Assembly: GCA_031273285.1 (NCBI GenBank)
Contig: JAISSE010000300.1
Coordinates: 1 to 7,314, forward strand
Origin: Prevotellaceae bacterium
GTDB taxonomy: Bacteria; Bacteroidota; Bacteroidia; Bacteroidales; UBA932
Length of the DNA: 7,314 bases
Direction: 5' to 3'
Shown: piece after piece, positions 1 through 5,889 of the stretch
Layout of the letters: the number at the start of each line of letters is the position of its first letter
Numbering within the stretch: the first letter of the stretch is position 1
Notes under the pieces: model-generated
What the model was told of the DNA's origin: nothing
Databases searched by the model: none
Seen by the model: the letters and a program-made list of their open reading frames with translations, nothing else
Made by a program: the position numbers and the translations under genes

Positions 1-5
1 AATAA

Positions 6-13
6 TATATTTG
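6..13 (+). promoter_or_regulatory. -7 promoter element (TATATTTG)
   Basis: TATATTTG fits the Bacteroidetes -7 consensus TAnnTTTG exactly and is followed by CAG. Transcription would start near base 20, giving a leader of roughly 55 bases before the polyprenyl synthase ATG at 74. The matching -33 element would lie outside the window. It is the likely promoter for the polyprenyl synthase-DUF4254-recA run, because I found no other consensus match before recA. Confidence 0.6.
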
Positions 14-36
14 CAGTGGGGAAATTTTCCCGCAAA
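10..36. repeat. Imperfect palindrome over the first promoter
   Basis: The outer arms are TTTGC (10-14) and GCAAA (32-36). The inner arms are GGGAAA (19-24) and TTTCCC (26-31), one base apart, and three extra bases (15-17) break the symmetry on the left. The central arms are too close to fold into a hairpin, so a dimeric regulator site in DNA is more likely than an RNA structure. It could also be chance in A/T-rich sequence. Confidence 0.35.
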
Positions 37-73
37 CGAAAAAAGAAAATTAGTTTGAATTAAATTGTTACTC

Positions 74-1051
74 ATGTATTCAGCCGAAGATATTAAAGAA
101 TTGGTGGAAAAATCTTTGAAAGGCATACAATATCCCGACGGACCGTCGGATTTGTATGCTCCCATAGCGTACAGTTTATCAATAGGAGGCAAACGAATCA
201 GACCGATACTGGCGCTGCTGTCGTGTAATCTGTTCACCGACAGAATAACGGACAAGTGTATTCTGCCGGCGGCGGGTCTGGAAGTATTTCATTGCTTCAC
301 ACTGGTGCACGACGATATAATGGACAAAGCGGATATGAGACGAAATCAGCCCTCAATCCACAAAAAATGGAATATCAATACGGCAATTCTTTCGGGAGAC
401 GCCATGTGCATAGAATCCTATAAATTATTGTATTATGCCGAAATATCGAAAATTCCCGAAATATTGCAGAGCTTCAACAAGGCGGCTTTCAATGTGTGTG
501 AAGGTCAGCAGTATGACATGAATTACGAACACAAGACCACCGTAACCGAAGAAGACTATCTGAAAATGATCGAACTCAAAACGGCGGCGCTTATCTCCGT
601 ATCAACAAAAATAGGTGCGATTATGGGCGGCGCTTCGTCGTCGGATGTCGACAGGCTCGCAAGGCTCGGGCTGAATTTGGGTATGGCATTTCAAATTCAG
701 GATGATATAATGGACTCCTATTCCGATTCCAAAAAAATCGGAAAGGATACCGGACTGGATATCGCAAACAATAAAAAGACATATCTGCTGACCTCCGCCA
801 TCCGTCTGGCAAAAGGCGACCGGAAGAAACGGCTGATTGCCCTGCTGAATGAAAAGGATATTCCCGTTGAAAAAAAATATGCCGAAATGAAGGAAATATA
901 CGACAGCTTGAAAGTGAGAGATTTAGCCGACGCCAAAGTGAAGGAATATTTTTCGGCAGTCGAGAACGAGTTGAAAGCAATTGACGTAAAGCAGGATAGA
1001 AAATATTATTTCAAGGAATTTATCGACAATTTATTCGGGAGGCAAAGATGA
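74..1051 (+). CDS. Short-chain trans-polyprenyl (farnesyl/geranylgeranyl-type) diphosphate synthase
   Basis: This 325-residue cytoplasmic enzyme is predicted to condense isopentenyl diphosphate with allylic diphosphates in isoprenoid synthesis. Visible family landmarks are GGKRIRP (38-44), the first Asp-rich motif DDIMD (80-84) followed by R89-R90, GQQYDM (144-149), LKT (168-170) and the second Asp-rich motif within FQIQDDIMD (206-214). Length is normal for the family. The first motif lacks the two-residue insertion of typical bacterial FPP synthases, and Phe75 lies five residues before it, a feature linked to C15-C20 products; the exact chain length is inferred. I chose ATG 74 over an in-frame TTG at 65 because nothing supports the extra three residues and the protein then begins MYSAEDI, much as I recall for Bacteroides homologues. 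The stop overlaps the next ATG by four bases. A gene symbol such as ispA would overstate product knowledge. Confidence 0.93.
   Translation: MYSAEDIKELVEKSLKGIQYPDGPSDLYAPIAYSLSIGGKRIRPILALLSCNLFTDRITDKCILPAAGLEVFHCFTLVHDDIMDKADMRRNQPSIHKKWNINTAILSGDAMCIESYKLLYYAEISKIPEILQSFNKAAFNVCEGQQYDMNYEHKTTVTEEDYLKMIELKTAALISVSTKIGAIMGGASSSDVDRLARLGLNLGMAFQIQDDIMDSYSDSKKIGKDTGLDIANNKKTYLLTSAIRLAKGDRKKRLIALLNEKDIPVEKKYAEMKEIYDSLKVRDLADAKVKEYFSAVENELKAIDVKQDRKYYFKEFIDNLFGRQR
1037..1042 (+). promoter_or_regulatory. Shine-Dalgarno-like GGGAGG before the DUF4254 start
   Basis: GGGAGG sits five bases before the ATG at 1048, inside the last codons of the polyprenyl synthase gene. With the ATGA stop/start overlap it suggests translational coupling. 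The same bases encode Gly-Arg, so part of the match may be coincidence. Confidence 0.5.
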
Positions 1052-1662
1052 ATATCAGGCTGTTTTCACGGTTTTGCACGGACATTTTCAACAAGTCCAT
1101 AGAATTGTATCACGAAACGGATAATGTTGATACTCCCATAGATAATCCCTATCCGATGCAGTCCGTCGAATATTTTCTGTTTTCGAAAAACCATATAGAC
1201 ACGGTGCAGTGGCATCTGGAAGACATTATCCGCAAGCCGGATATCGACCCGCTTGAAGCACTGCGAATAAAAAGAAGAATCGACAAATCGAATCAGGACA
1301 GGACAGACCTGGTCGAACTGATTGACGCTTATTTTCTCGACGAATTTAAGGATGTGATTAAACTGCCGGATGCAACCGTCAATACCGAAAGCCCGGCATG
1401 GGCTATCGACAGACTGTCGATACTCGCGCTGAAAATATATCACATGCACATGGAAACCCTTAGAACGGACACTGTTGCCGGACACATCGACCTGTGCCGC
1501 CAAAAATTGACCGTCCTGAAAGAGCAGCAGGAAGACCTCTCGACGGCTATCGACCAACTGCTGGAAGACATCGCTTCCGGTAGAAAATATATGAAAACAT
1601 ACAGACAAATGAAAATGTATAACGACCCGAATTTAAATCCCGAACTCTATAATAAAAAATAA
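1048..1662 (+). CDS. DUF4254 family protein
   Basis: This 204-residue soluble protein of unknown function matches my memory of the DUF4254 family, common in Bacteroidetes. Recognisable blocks are [12 protein letters not shown] (25-36), [12 protein letters not shown] (51-62), [13 protein letters not shown] (81-93) and [22 protein letters not shown] split over 112-133. The C-terminus has a likely coiled-coil helix (about 150-175) and a YNDPNLNP tail (191-198). There is no signal peptide or membrane segment, and the predicted fold is mostly helical. Length is close to the family's usual 200 residues, so it appears intact. The start overlaps the polyprenyl synthase stop as ATGA, and recA begins two bases after this stop, so the three are probably co-transcribed. 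I recall relatives next to glycosyltransferase genes in other genomes, which hints at envelope work, but no biochemical role can be read from the sequence. Confidence 0.85.
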   Translation: MNIRLFSRFCTDIFNKSIELYHETDNVDTPIDNPYPMQSVEYFLFSKNHIDTVQWHLEDIIRKPDIDPLEALRIKRRIDKSNQDRTDLVELIDAYFLDEFKDVIKLPDATVNTESPAWAIDRLSILALKIYHMHMETLRTDTVAGHIDLCRQKLTVLKEQQEDLSTAIDQLLEDIASGRKYMKTYRQMKMYNDPNLNPELYNKK

Positions 1663-1664
1663 TT

Positions 1665-2693
1665 ATGGCAAAAGAAGAAAAAAACACAGACGGCAAGAGC
1701 GAGAAACTGAAAGCCTTACAGGCTGCGCTCGACAAAATCGAGAAAGATTTTGGAAAAGGAACAATCATGAAGATGGGCGACAAGGCAGTGGAAGATGTAC
1801 CTGTTATCTCGTCCGGTTCGATTGGTATCGACAACGCTTTGGGAATCGGCGGATATCCGCGAGGCAGAGTAATCGAAATTTACGGTCCCGAATCTTCGGG
1901 AAAAACAACTCTGGCGATACATGCAATCGCCGAAGCCCAGAAAGCGGGAGGAATCGCCGCCATCATCGACGCCGAGCATGCTTTCGACAGAACCTATGCG
2001 ATGAAACTTGGCGTGGACGTCAATACCTTACTGATTTCACAACCCGACAACGGCGAACAGGCTTTGGAAATAGCCGACCAGCTGATTCGCTCCGGAGCCG
2101 TTGATATTGTGGTTATTGACTCTGTTGCCGCCCTGACTCCCAAAACGGAAATCGAAGGCGATATGGGCGATAAAAACATGGGCTTGCAAGCCCGTCTGAT
2201 GTCGCAGGCTTTGCGTAAACTTGCGGGGACAATCAACAAGACAAACACCTGCTGTGTGTTTATCAACCAGTTGCGCGACAAAATCGGTGTCATGTTCGGA
2301 AGCCCCGAAACGACAACAGGCGGTAATGCCCTTAAATTCTACGCTTCGGTACGTATCGACGTGCGCAAAATATCCTCCCTGAAAGAAGGCGACGACCATT
2401 GGGGATCGCGTACGCGGGTGAAAGTTGTCAAAAACAAAATGGCGCCACCGTTCAAGAAAGCCGAATTTGATATGGTGTTCGGCGAAGGAATATCGAAAAT
2501 CGGGGAAATCATTGATTTGGGTACCGACCTTAACATCATCAAAAAGAGCGGCTCATGGTTCAGCTACGGAGAGACAAGACTGGCGCAGGGAAGAGACGCC
2601 GTAAAAAAATTACTGACTGATAATCCGGAATTAAGCGAAGAAATAGAGAAGAAAATAAGAGAAAAAATTAAAGAAGTGGATGATATTGCTTAA
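1665..2693 (+). CDS. recA: RecA recombinase
   Basis: RecA (342 residues, normal length) forms ATP-dependent filaments on single-stranded DNA for homologous recombination and repair. Walker A is GPESSGKT (74-81), the catalytic glutamate is E104 in DAEHAFD, Walker B is DIVVIDS (147-153), and NQLR (201-204) provides the glutamine that senses ATP. Loop L2 reads [13 protein letters not shown] (208-220); Ser213 replaces the Asn seen at this point in E. coli (N205), while the flanking F211 and E215 are kept. The C-terminus (about 321-342) is a mixed-charge helix rather than the strongly acidic E. coli tail. The ATG follows the DUF4254 stop by two bases and has no Shine-Dalgarno, usual for this phylum. 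I see no LexA-type operator nearby, so SOS control is not supported by the sequence. Confidence 0.98.
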   Translation: MAKEEKNTDGKSEKLKALQAALDKIEKDFGKGTIMKMGDKAVEDVPVISSGSIGIDNALGIGGYPRGRVIEIYGPESSGKTTLAIHAIAEAQKAGGIAAIIDAEHAFDRTYAMKLGVDVNTLLISQPDNGEQALEIADQLIRSGAVDIVVIDSVAALTPKTEIEGDMGDKNMGLQARLMSQALRKLAGTINKTNTCCVFINQLRDKIGVMFGSPETTTGGNALKFYASVRIDVRKISSLKEGDDHWGSRTRVKVVKNKMAPPFKKAEFDMVFGEGISKIGEIIDLGTDLNIIKKSGSWFSYGETRLAQGRDAVKKLLTDNPELSEEIEKKIREKIKEVDDIA

Positions 2694-2698
2694 TTTTG
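2691..2698 (+). promoter_or_regulatory. -7 promoter element (TAATTTTG) overlapping the recA stop
   Basis: TAATTTTG matches TAnnTTTG exactly, and its first three bases are the recA TAA stop. Transcription would begin near 2705, leaving about 40 bases before ATG 2744. No TTTG is seen at the expected -33 distance, so this is a half-supported promoter for the TPR-like gene. Confidence 0.4.
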
Positions 2699-2743
2699 TC
2701 GCGGTTTTTTAATGATTTTAAACGATTAACAATAAGTGTTAGA

Positions 2744-3820
2744 ATGGATTACGCATTGCAAATACAAAAATTACTGATTCGGAAGGAAAAACTTTCGTCT
2801 CCCGGCGACAGAATAGCGCTGCTGAAACAGGCAATTAATCTGGCAGATGCACATAACGACGTCGAATGGGGATTCGAACTCCGTCTGGAACTGATAAGAG
2901 ACGAAAAGGAAACTTCACGCTGCGACGAAAGTTTGCCGGCATTCACATGGATACTTGATGCTTACGACAAAAATCCCGAACTGTTCAACGAGGACGATTT
3001 CCTTTGGGAATATAAATGGATGCTGGGTTCGGTCAGGCGCAACAGTTCCATCTCGCTGGAACAGATAGAATCTATTTCCGAAGATTTCAAAACACGCCTG
3101 TTGCGAAACGGTTACAGTTTGCGACCATATTATACGGGCAAAGTCCACATGGCTTTTTTTCTCGGCAATTCGGACGACGCCCGAAAATATATCGACCTCA
3201 GAAACAAAGAAGTCAGGGACGACATGACAAACTGCCGCGCCTGTGAACTGGATGATGAAGTCGAACTCGAACTGCGCCTGGGAAACTTCGACAAAGCTCT
3301 CGCTGTGGGAAGCAGTATGCTCACGAAAAAAGTAACCTGCACGCACATGCCTTTTTCATGCTATTGCAGTTGCGTAAAATATTTCCAAAAAGCCGGCGAT
3401 ATGGAAAAAGCGTATGAATATTTCCAAAAAGCGGAAGCCGATCTGGCAGAACTGTCCGATACCTCGCAAATAGCCGAAGTCGGGATAATGATTCGATTTT
3501 TAACCGATTATGACAGGGAAAAGGCATGGCCGTTTTTTGAAAGCCACGCGCACTGGAATGTGGACAGCGAAGATTATCTGGATTTTCTTTTTTCCATAAG
3601 CGTTTTGCCCCTGTTGCAGGGCGGGGAAACAGTAACACTGAACGTTAATCCCTCGCTTGCCTGGTACAGAGAGGATAATACGTATGATTCGAAGGAAATT
3701 TACAGTTATTATTATAACAAAGCAAAGGATTTGGCGGAAAGATTCGACAGACGTAACGGAAGCGGTTACTTTAACGAACAGCTTGCCGAAGCTCTGAAAA
3801 CACAGGAGGTTAAGCAATGA
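2744..3820 (+). CDS. TPR-like helical repeat protein with Cys/His cluster, function unknown
   Basis: This 358-residue protein has no signal peptide or membrane segment and is predicted to be almost all helical, with TPR-like hairpins. The clearest are LGNFDKALAVGSSML (179-193) and AGDMEKAYEYFQKAEADL (217-234). Other marked blocks are WGFELR (42-47), FLWEYKWML (86-94) and SLRPYY (125-130). A Cys-rich centre holds C164 and C167 in NCRACELDD, then C199, H201, C206, C208 and C210; this could bind metal, but that is inference. I recall TPR-type proteins in other phyla with similar W..., LRP and DC.AC..D blocks, none with a role I can name. An in-frame TTG at 2696 would add 16 residues, but it lies inside the promoter-like TAATTTTG, so ATG 2744 is preferred. 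The stop overlaps the next gene's ATG (ATGA). Confidence 0.8.
   Translation: MDYALQIQKLLIRKEKLSSPGDRIALLKQAINLADAHNDVEWGFELRLELIRDEKETSRCDESLPAFTWILDAYDKNPELFNEDDFLWEYKWMLGSVRRNSSISLEQIESISEDFKTRLLRNGYSLRPYYTGKVHMAFFLGNSDDARKYIDLRNKEVRDDMTNCRACELDDEVELELRLGNFDKALAVGSSMLTKKVTCTHMPFSCYCSCVKYFQKAGDMEKAYEYFQKAEADLAELSDTSQIAEVGIMIRFLTDYDREKAWPFFESHAHWNVDSEDYLDFLFSISVLPLLQGGETVTLNVNPSLAWYREDNTYDSKEIYSYYYNKAKDLAERFDRRNGSGYFNEQLAEALKTQEVKQ
3804..3809 (+). promoter_or_regulatory. Strong Shine-Dalgarno AGGAGG before the YD-repeat gene
   Basis: AGGAGG lies seven bases before the ATG at 3817, within the last codons of the TPR-like gene. It supports that start and suggests coupled translation across the ATGA overlap. 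It also encodes part of Gln-Glu-Val, so chance contributes. Confidence 0.55.
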
Positions 3821-4626
3821 AAAAGACAATATGTACGATTCTGCTTTGCTGTTTCTTTTTTGCGTCGCGGTCGCAATTCGACAATAAACTTGCGGATTTC
3901 GGACTTAAAGGAAATGTAAGTTCGCTCGTCGAAAAAGAGTATCAGCTTACAAATTATGACTATAACAGCAAAAAAGAAGAAAGAAAGGCGACTTTTGTAT
4001 TCAACAAATCAGGATTGAAAACCGAAGAAACATACGCCGCTCCTTCGGGGGAAGTCCTGTATCGCGGTGTATTTACCTATTCTTCTTCCGGCGAACTTGC
4101 GGAGGAAAAAGTGAATAACTTTGAGTATAACAGGAACTTCGTGAAAAAATATATCGGCACCCCCACAGATATAACCGTAAATATCGAATTTGAATCGGAG
4201 ACGCCGCGCGTGCACGAAAAATATACTTTAAACTCCAAAAAGCAGGTAACACAGCGAGTTGATTACGACAACGGAGAACCTTTCCGTACCTTGAAATACA
4301 GTTATAATTCATCGGGCATGTTACAGTCCGAAACCCAGCAAATGCCCGGCGCGACAATCAATTTCAAATACACCTATAATAACAGGGGGCTTCCGGAAAC
4401 GAAAACGGAAGTCAATGCGGCGGGTAAAATTCTTCATACACAATCATATACTTATAATACAAACGGGAATGTCGTTACGGAAACAACTTCGTATTCCGGT
4501 GACCCGCAAAAATTGACACTGAGCTACAAGTACGTTCTCGATTCTGTCGGGAACTGGACTGAAAAACAGGAATATATGGACGGACATTTATTTTCGGTAA
4601 CAACAAGAGAAATATCATATTTTTAA
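3817..4626 (+). CDS. Secreted YD-like repeat protein, function unknown
   Basis: This 269-residue protein begins with a Sec signal peptide: two lysines, a hydrophobic stretch (5-16) and a likely cleavage site after SRS (17-19) before Gln20. C11 and C12 lie inside the hydrophobic core, and I see no convincing lipobox, so it is probably periplasmic or exported. The mature part is made of about seven beta repeats spaced roughly 25 residues apart with the pattern Y-x-Y-N-x-x-G-x-x-x-x-x-T/E. They begin near 59, 84, 134, 159, 183, 209 and 235; KYTYNNRGLPETKTE (184-198) and SYTYNTNGNVVTETT (210-224) are the clearest. This resembles YD/RHS-type repeats, but the protein is far shorter than an RHS toxin and has no toxin domain. 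Its start overlaps the TPR-like gene's stop; efp starts 17 bases after its stop with no terminator between them. Confidence 0.82.
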   Translation: MKKTICTILLCCFFFASRSQFDNKLADFGLKGNVSSLVEKEYQLTNYDYNSKKEERKATFVFNKSGLKTEETYAAPSGEVLYRGVFTYSSSGELAEEKVNNFEYNRNFVKKYIGTPTDITVNIEFESETPRVHEKYTLNSKKQVTQRVDYDNGEPFRTLKYSYNSSGMLQSETQQMPGATINFKYTYNNRGLPETKTEVNAAGKILHTQSYTYNTNGNVVTETTSYSGDPQKLTLSYKYVLDSVGNWTEKQEYMDGHLFSVTTREISYF

Positions 4627-4643
4627 CAGTCAAAATAAATATA

Positions 4644-5213
4644 ATGGCAACTACAGCAGATTTTAAAAACGGATTATGTTTTAATTTTAACGGCAAACCC
4701 TGTTCGATAACATGGTTTCAGCATGTCAAGCCGGGCAAGGGAGGCGCTTTCGTAAAGGTAAAAATGCGGAATCTGGAAAACGGAAGAATTCTGGAGAACA
4801 CGTTTACCGCAGGCGAAAAAATCGATTTGGTCAACATCGAACGACGTCCCTATCAGTATCTTTACAAGGATGATTCCGGTTATAATTTCATGCATAACGA
4901 AACTTTCGAGCAAATATTGCTGCCACCGGACATGGTCGACAATGCCGATTTGATAAAGGAAGGGCAATATGTCGAGATGATGTTCAATGCCGACGAAGAC
5001 CGCGTTCTGACATGCGAACTGCCGCCTTTCGTGGATCTGGAGGTAACTTACGTCGAACCCGGACTGAAAGGCGATACGGCTTCGTCGTCGGCGATGAAAC
5101 CGGCAACCATGGAAACCGGAGCGGAAATAAAAGTGCCGCTGTTCATCAATCAGGGCGAGAAAATCAGGGTAGATACCCGCAGCAGAGAATATTACGAAAG
5201 AGTGAAATCGTAG
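4644..5213 (+). CDS. efp: Translation elongation factor P
   Basis: EF-P (189 residues, normal length) binds ribosomes stalled at consecutive prolines and speeds peptide bond formation. The N-terminal KOW-like domain carries VKPGKGGAF (28-36); K32 matches the lysine that E. coli modifies (K34). The middle domain includes ERRPYQYLYKD (70-80), and the C-terminal OB domain includes VTYVEPGLKGDTAS (134-147) and the VPLFINQGEKIRVDTR stretch (165-180), all typical. Lysine at position 32 argues against the arginine-rhamnose type of modification; whether it is modified here cannot be told. The start ATG has no Shine-Dalgarno and follows an A/T-rich gap. The N-terminal 25 residues, with Cys12, Cys20 and Trp24, look more divergent than the rest. 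No promoter match was found in the 17-base gap, so it is probably co-transcribed with the upstream genes. Confidence 0.96.
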   Translation: MATTADFKNGLCFNFNGKPCSITWFQHVKPGKGGAFVKVKMRNLENGRILENTFTAGEKIDLVNIERRPYQYLYKDDSGYNFMHNETFEQILLPPDMVDNADLIKEGQYVEMMFNADEDRVLTCELPPFVDLEVTYVEPGLKGDTASSSAMKPATMETGAEIKVPLFINQGEKIRVDTRSREYYERVKS

Positions 5214-5233
5214 TATCGCACGAAAAAGGAGCA

Positions 5234-5252
5234 TTCGCAACCGCGAACTTTT
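5234..5252 (+). terminator. Weak candidate terminator after efp
   Basis: A five-base-pair stem, TTCGC (5234-5238) with GCGAA (5243-5247), encloses an AACC loop and is followed by CTTTT. It lies 21 bases after the efp stop. The stem is short and the T run brief, so efficient termination is doubtful. Confidence 0.3.
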
Positions 5253-5377
5253 GTCGAGGGACAAAGATTCCCGGAATATTCTTTCGATTATGCTGCCGGA
5301 TACATGTTTTTCGCATTCCCGCTTTGTATTTTTTCAACCGGTTTTACTCCGAAGCAGGGAACTGCAATCCGATGATA

Positions 5378-5403
5378 TTCAGCAATTCGGCGATTTTGCT
5401 GAA
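5378..5403. repeat. 8-bp inverted repeat in the efp-tRNA gap
   Basis: TTCAGCAA (5378-5385) and TTGCTGAA (5396-5403) are perfect inverted copies around a ten-base spacer. The following sequence is AAAAGG rather than a T run, so it is not a standard intrinsic terminator on either strand. It could still form a transcript-end hairpin for efp mRNA. Confidence 0.5.
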
Positions 5404-5416
5404 AAGGATTAAAATA

Positions 5417-5446
5417 AAATCTTTATAAAAATATCAATAAAGATTT
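5417..5446. repeat. 10-bp inverted repeat reaching into the -33 element
   Basis: AAATCTTTAT (5417-5426) and ATAAAGATTT (5437-5446) are perfect inverted copies separated by ten bases. The right arm contains the first three bases of the -33 TTTG of the tRNA promoter. The position suits an operator, but it may be chance in an A/T-rich region. Without G/C pairs it would be a poor terminator. Confidence 0.55.
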
Positions 5447-5474
5447 GCAGGAATAAAAAAAAGCAGTACCTTTG
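5444..5474 (+). promoter_or_regulatory. Promoter of the tRNA-tuf operon (-33 TTTG, -7 TACCTTTG)
   Basis: TTTG (5444-5447) and TACCTTTG (5467-5474) are separated by 19 bases, which fits the Bacteroidetes primary sigma factor consensus in sequence and spacing. An A/T-rich block lies upstream and a GC-rich TCCCCG follows the -7 element near the expected start. A GC-rich start region is common at stable RNA promoters subject to growth-rate control; that regulation is inferred here. The leader to tRNA-Thr is about 50 bases. Confidence 0.8.
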
Positions 5475-5506
5475 TCCCCGCTTTTGATGACCATAAATCA
5501 AGAGCA

Positions 5507-5519
5507 TGTTCATTGAAAT
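5507..5519 (+). promoter_or_regulatory. Possible boxA-like antitermination element
   Basis: TGTTCATTGAAAT in the leader between promoter and first tRNA resembles the boxA core (E. coli TGCTCTTTAACA, 8 of 12 positions) and the TGTTCTTTGA-type leaders I recall before Bacteroidetes rRNA genes. A boxA would help Nus-factor complexes pass through a structured non-coding operon. This rests on sequence resemblance only. Confidence 0.35.
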
Positions 5520-5529
5520 AATGATTAAC

Positions 5530-5603
5530 GCCGATGTAGCTCAGTTGGTCAGAGCAGCTGATTTGTAATCAGCTGGTCGGGGGTTCGAATCCCTCTATCG
5601 GCT
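5530..5603 (+). tRNA. tRNA-Thr (anticodon TGT)
   Basis: A full cloverleaf is visible. The acceptor stem pairs GCCGATG (5530-5536) with TATCGGC (5596-5602), ending in one G-T wobble. The anticodon stem GCTGA/TCAGC encloses loop TTTGTAA with anticodon TGT at 5564-5566, reading ACA. The T arm GGGGG/CCCTC carries TTCGAAT. The discriminator base is T and CCA is not encoded. It is the first gene of the tRNA-tuf operon and corresponds in order and anticodon to E. coli thrU. Confidence 0.97.
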
Positions 5604-5620
5604 CTTTAATCGTTCAAAAG

Positions 5621-5703
5621 GGGGAGATACCAAAGTGGCCAACTGGGGCAGACTGTAAATCTGCTGTCGTACGACTTCGTAGGTTCGAATCCTGCTCTCC
5701 CCA
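5621..5703 (+). tRNA. tRNA-Tyr (anticodon GTA)
   Basis: Acceptor arms GGGGAGA (5621-5627) and TCTCCCC (5696-5702) pair perfectly, with discriminator A. The anticodon stem GCAGA/TCTGC encloses CTGTAAA with anticodon GTA at 5655-5657. A long variable arm (palindrome GTCGTACGAC) marks it as a class II tRNA, as expected for bacterial tRNA-Tyr. CCA is not encoded. It follows tRNA-Thr after 17 bases and corresponds to E. coli tyrU. Confidence 0.97.
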
Positions 5704-5717
5704 CGAAATTGGACATT

Positions 5718-5790
5718 GCGGAAGTAGCTCAGTTGGTAGAGCATCAGCCTTCCAAGCTGAGGGTCGCGAGTTCGAACCTCGTCTTCCGCT
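5718..5790 (+). tRNA. tRNA-Gly (anticodon TCC)
   Basis: Acceptor arms GCGGAAG (5718-5724) and CTTCCGC (5783-5789) pair perfectly, with discriminator T. The anticodon stem TCAGC/GCTGA encloses CTTCCAA with anticodon TCC at 5751-5753, reading GGA. The next three bases are CCA, so this is the only tRNA in the window whose 3' end might be encoded; the match could be chance. It corresponds to E. coli glyT. Confidence 0.97.
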
Positions 5791-5802
5791 CCAAAAAGGA
5801 AC

Positions 5803-5874
<72 letters not shown>

Positions 5875-5881
5875 CTGATTT

Positions 5882-5889
5882 TAGATTTG
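5882..5889 (+). promoter_or_regulatory. Candidate internal -7 element (TAGATTTG) upstream of tuf
   Basis: TAGATTTG fits TAnnTTTG eight bases after tRNA-Thr(GGT). No TTTG lies 19-21 bases upstream, where the sequence is the tRNA T arm. It could give tuf extra transcription independent of tRNA processing, but half-site matches like this occur by chance. Confidence 0.3.

Larger units (their letters stand above)
5214..5443. other. Non-coding gap between efp and the tRNA promoter
   Basis: The full gap between efp and the first tRNA is 316 bases. This first part holds no credible gene. The efp frame stays open for 53 codons after the TAG (to TGA 5373-5375), but it has no good start and no resemblance I recognise. 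There is a small hairpin at 5234-5247 and a larger inverted repeat at 5378-5403. From about 5411 the sequence becomes strongly A/T-rich and could act as an UP-like region for the promoter that follows. Confidence 0.6.

Noticed and set aside
65..73. TTG start three codons before the polyprenyl synthase ATG
   Set aside because: No ribosome site supports it, and the ATG start agrees with the usual N-terminus of the family.
1066..1608. 180-codon open frame on the - strand
   Set aside because: It is the antisense shadow of the DUF4254 gene, with no recognisable protein features.
2696..2743. TTG start adding 16 residues to the TPR-like protein
   Set aside because: It lies inside a promoter-like element, three bases after the recA stop, and the extra residues show no recognisable feature.
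4585..4600. TATTTTCG as a promoter for efp
   Set aside because: It misses a key base of TAnnTTTG and has no supporting -33 element.
3817..4626. YD-repeat gene as an RHS-type toxin
   Set aside because: It is too short, has no C-terminal toxin domain or RHS core ending, and no immunity gene follows.
5214..5375. 53 in-frame codons after the efp TAG, as possible readthrough or a pseudogene tail
   Set aside because: EF-P is already full length at the TAG, and the added residues match no domain I know.
5012..5428. Open frame of 138 codons starting inside efp
   Set aside because: Its first half is efp in the wrong frame, and the rest shows no family resemblance and no start signal.
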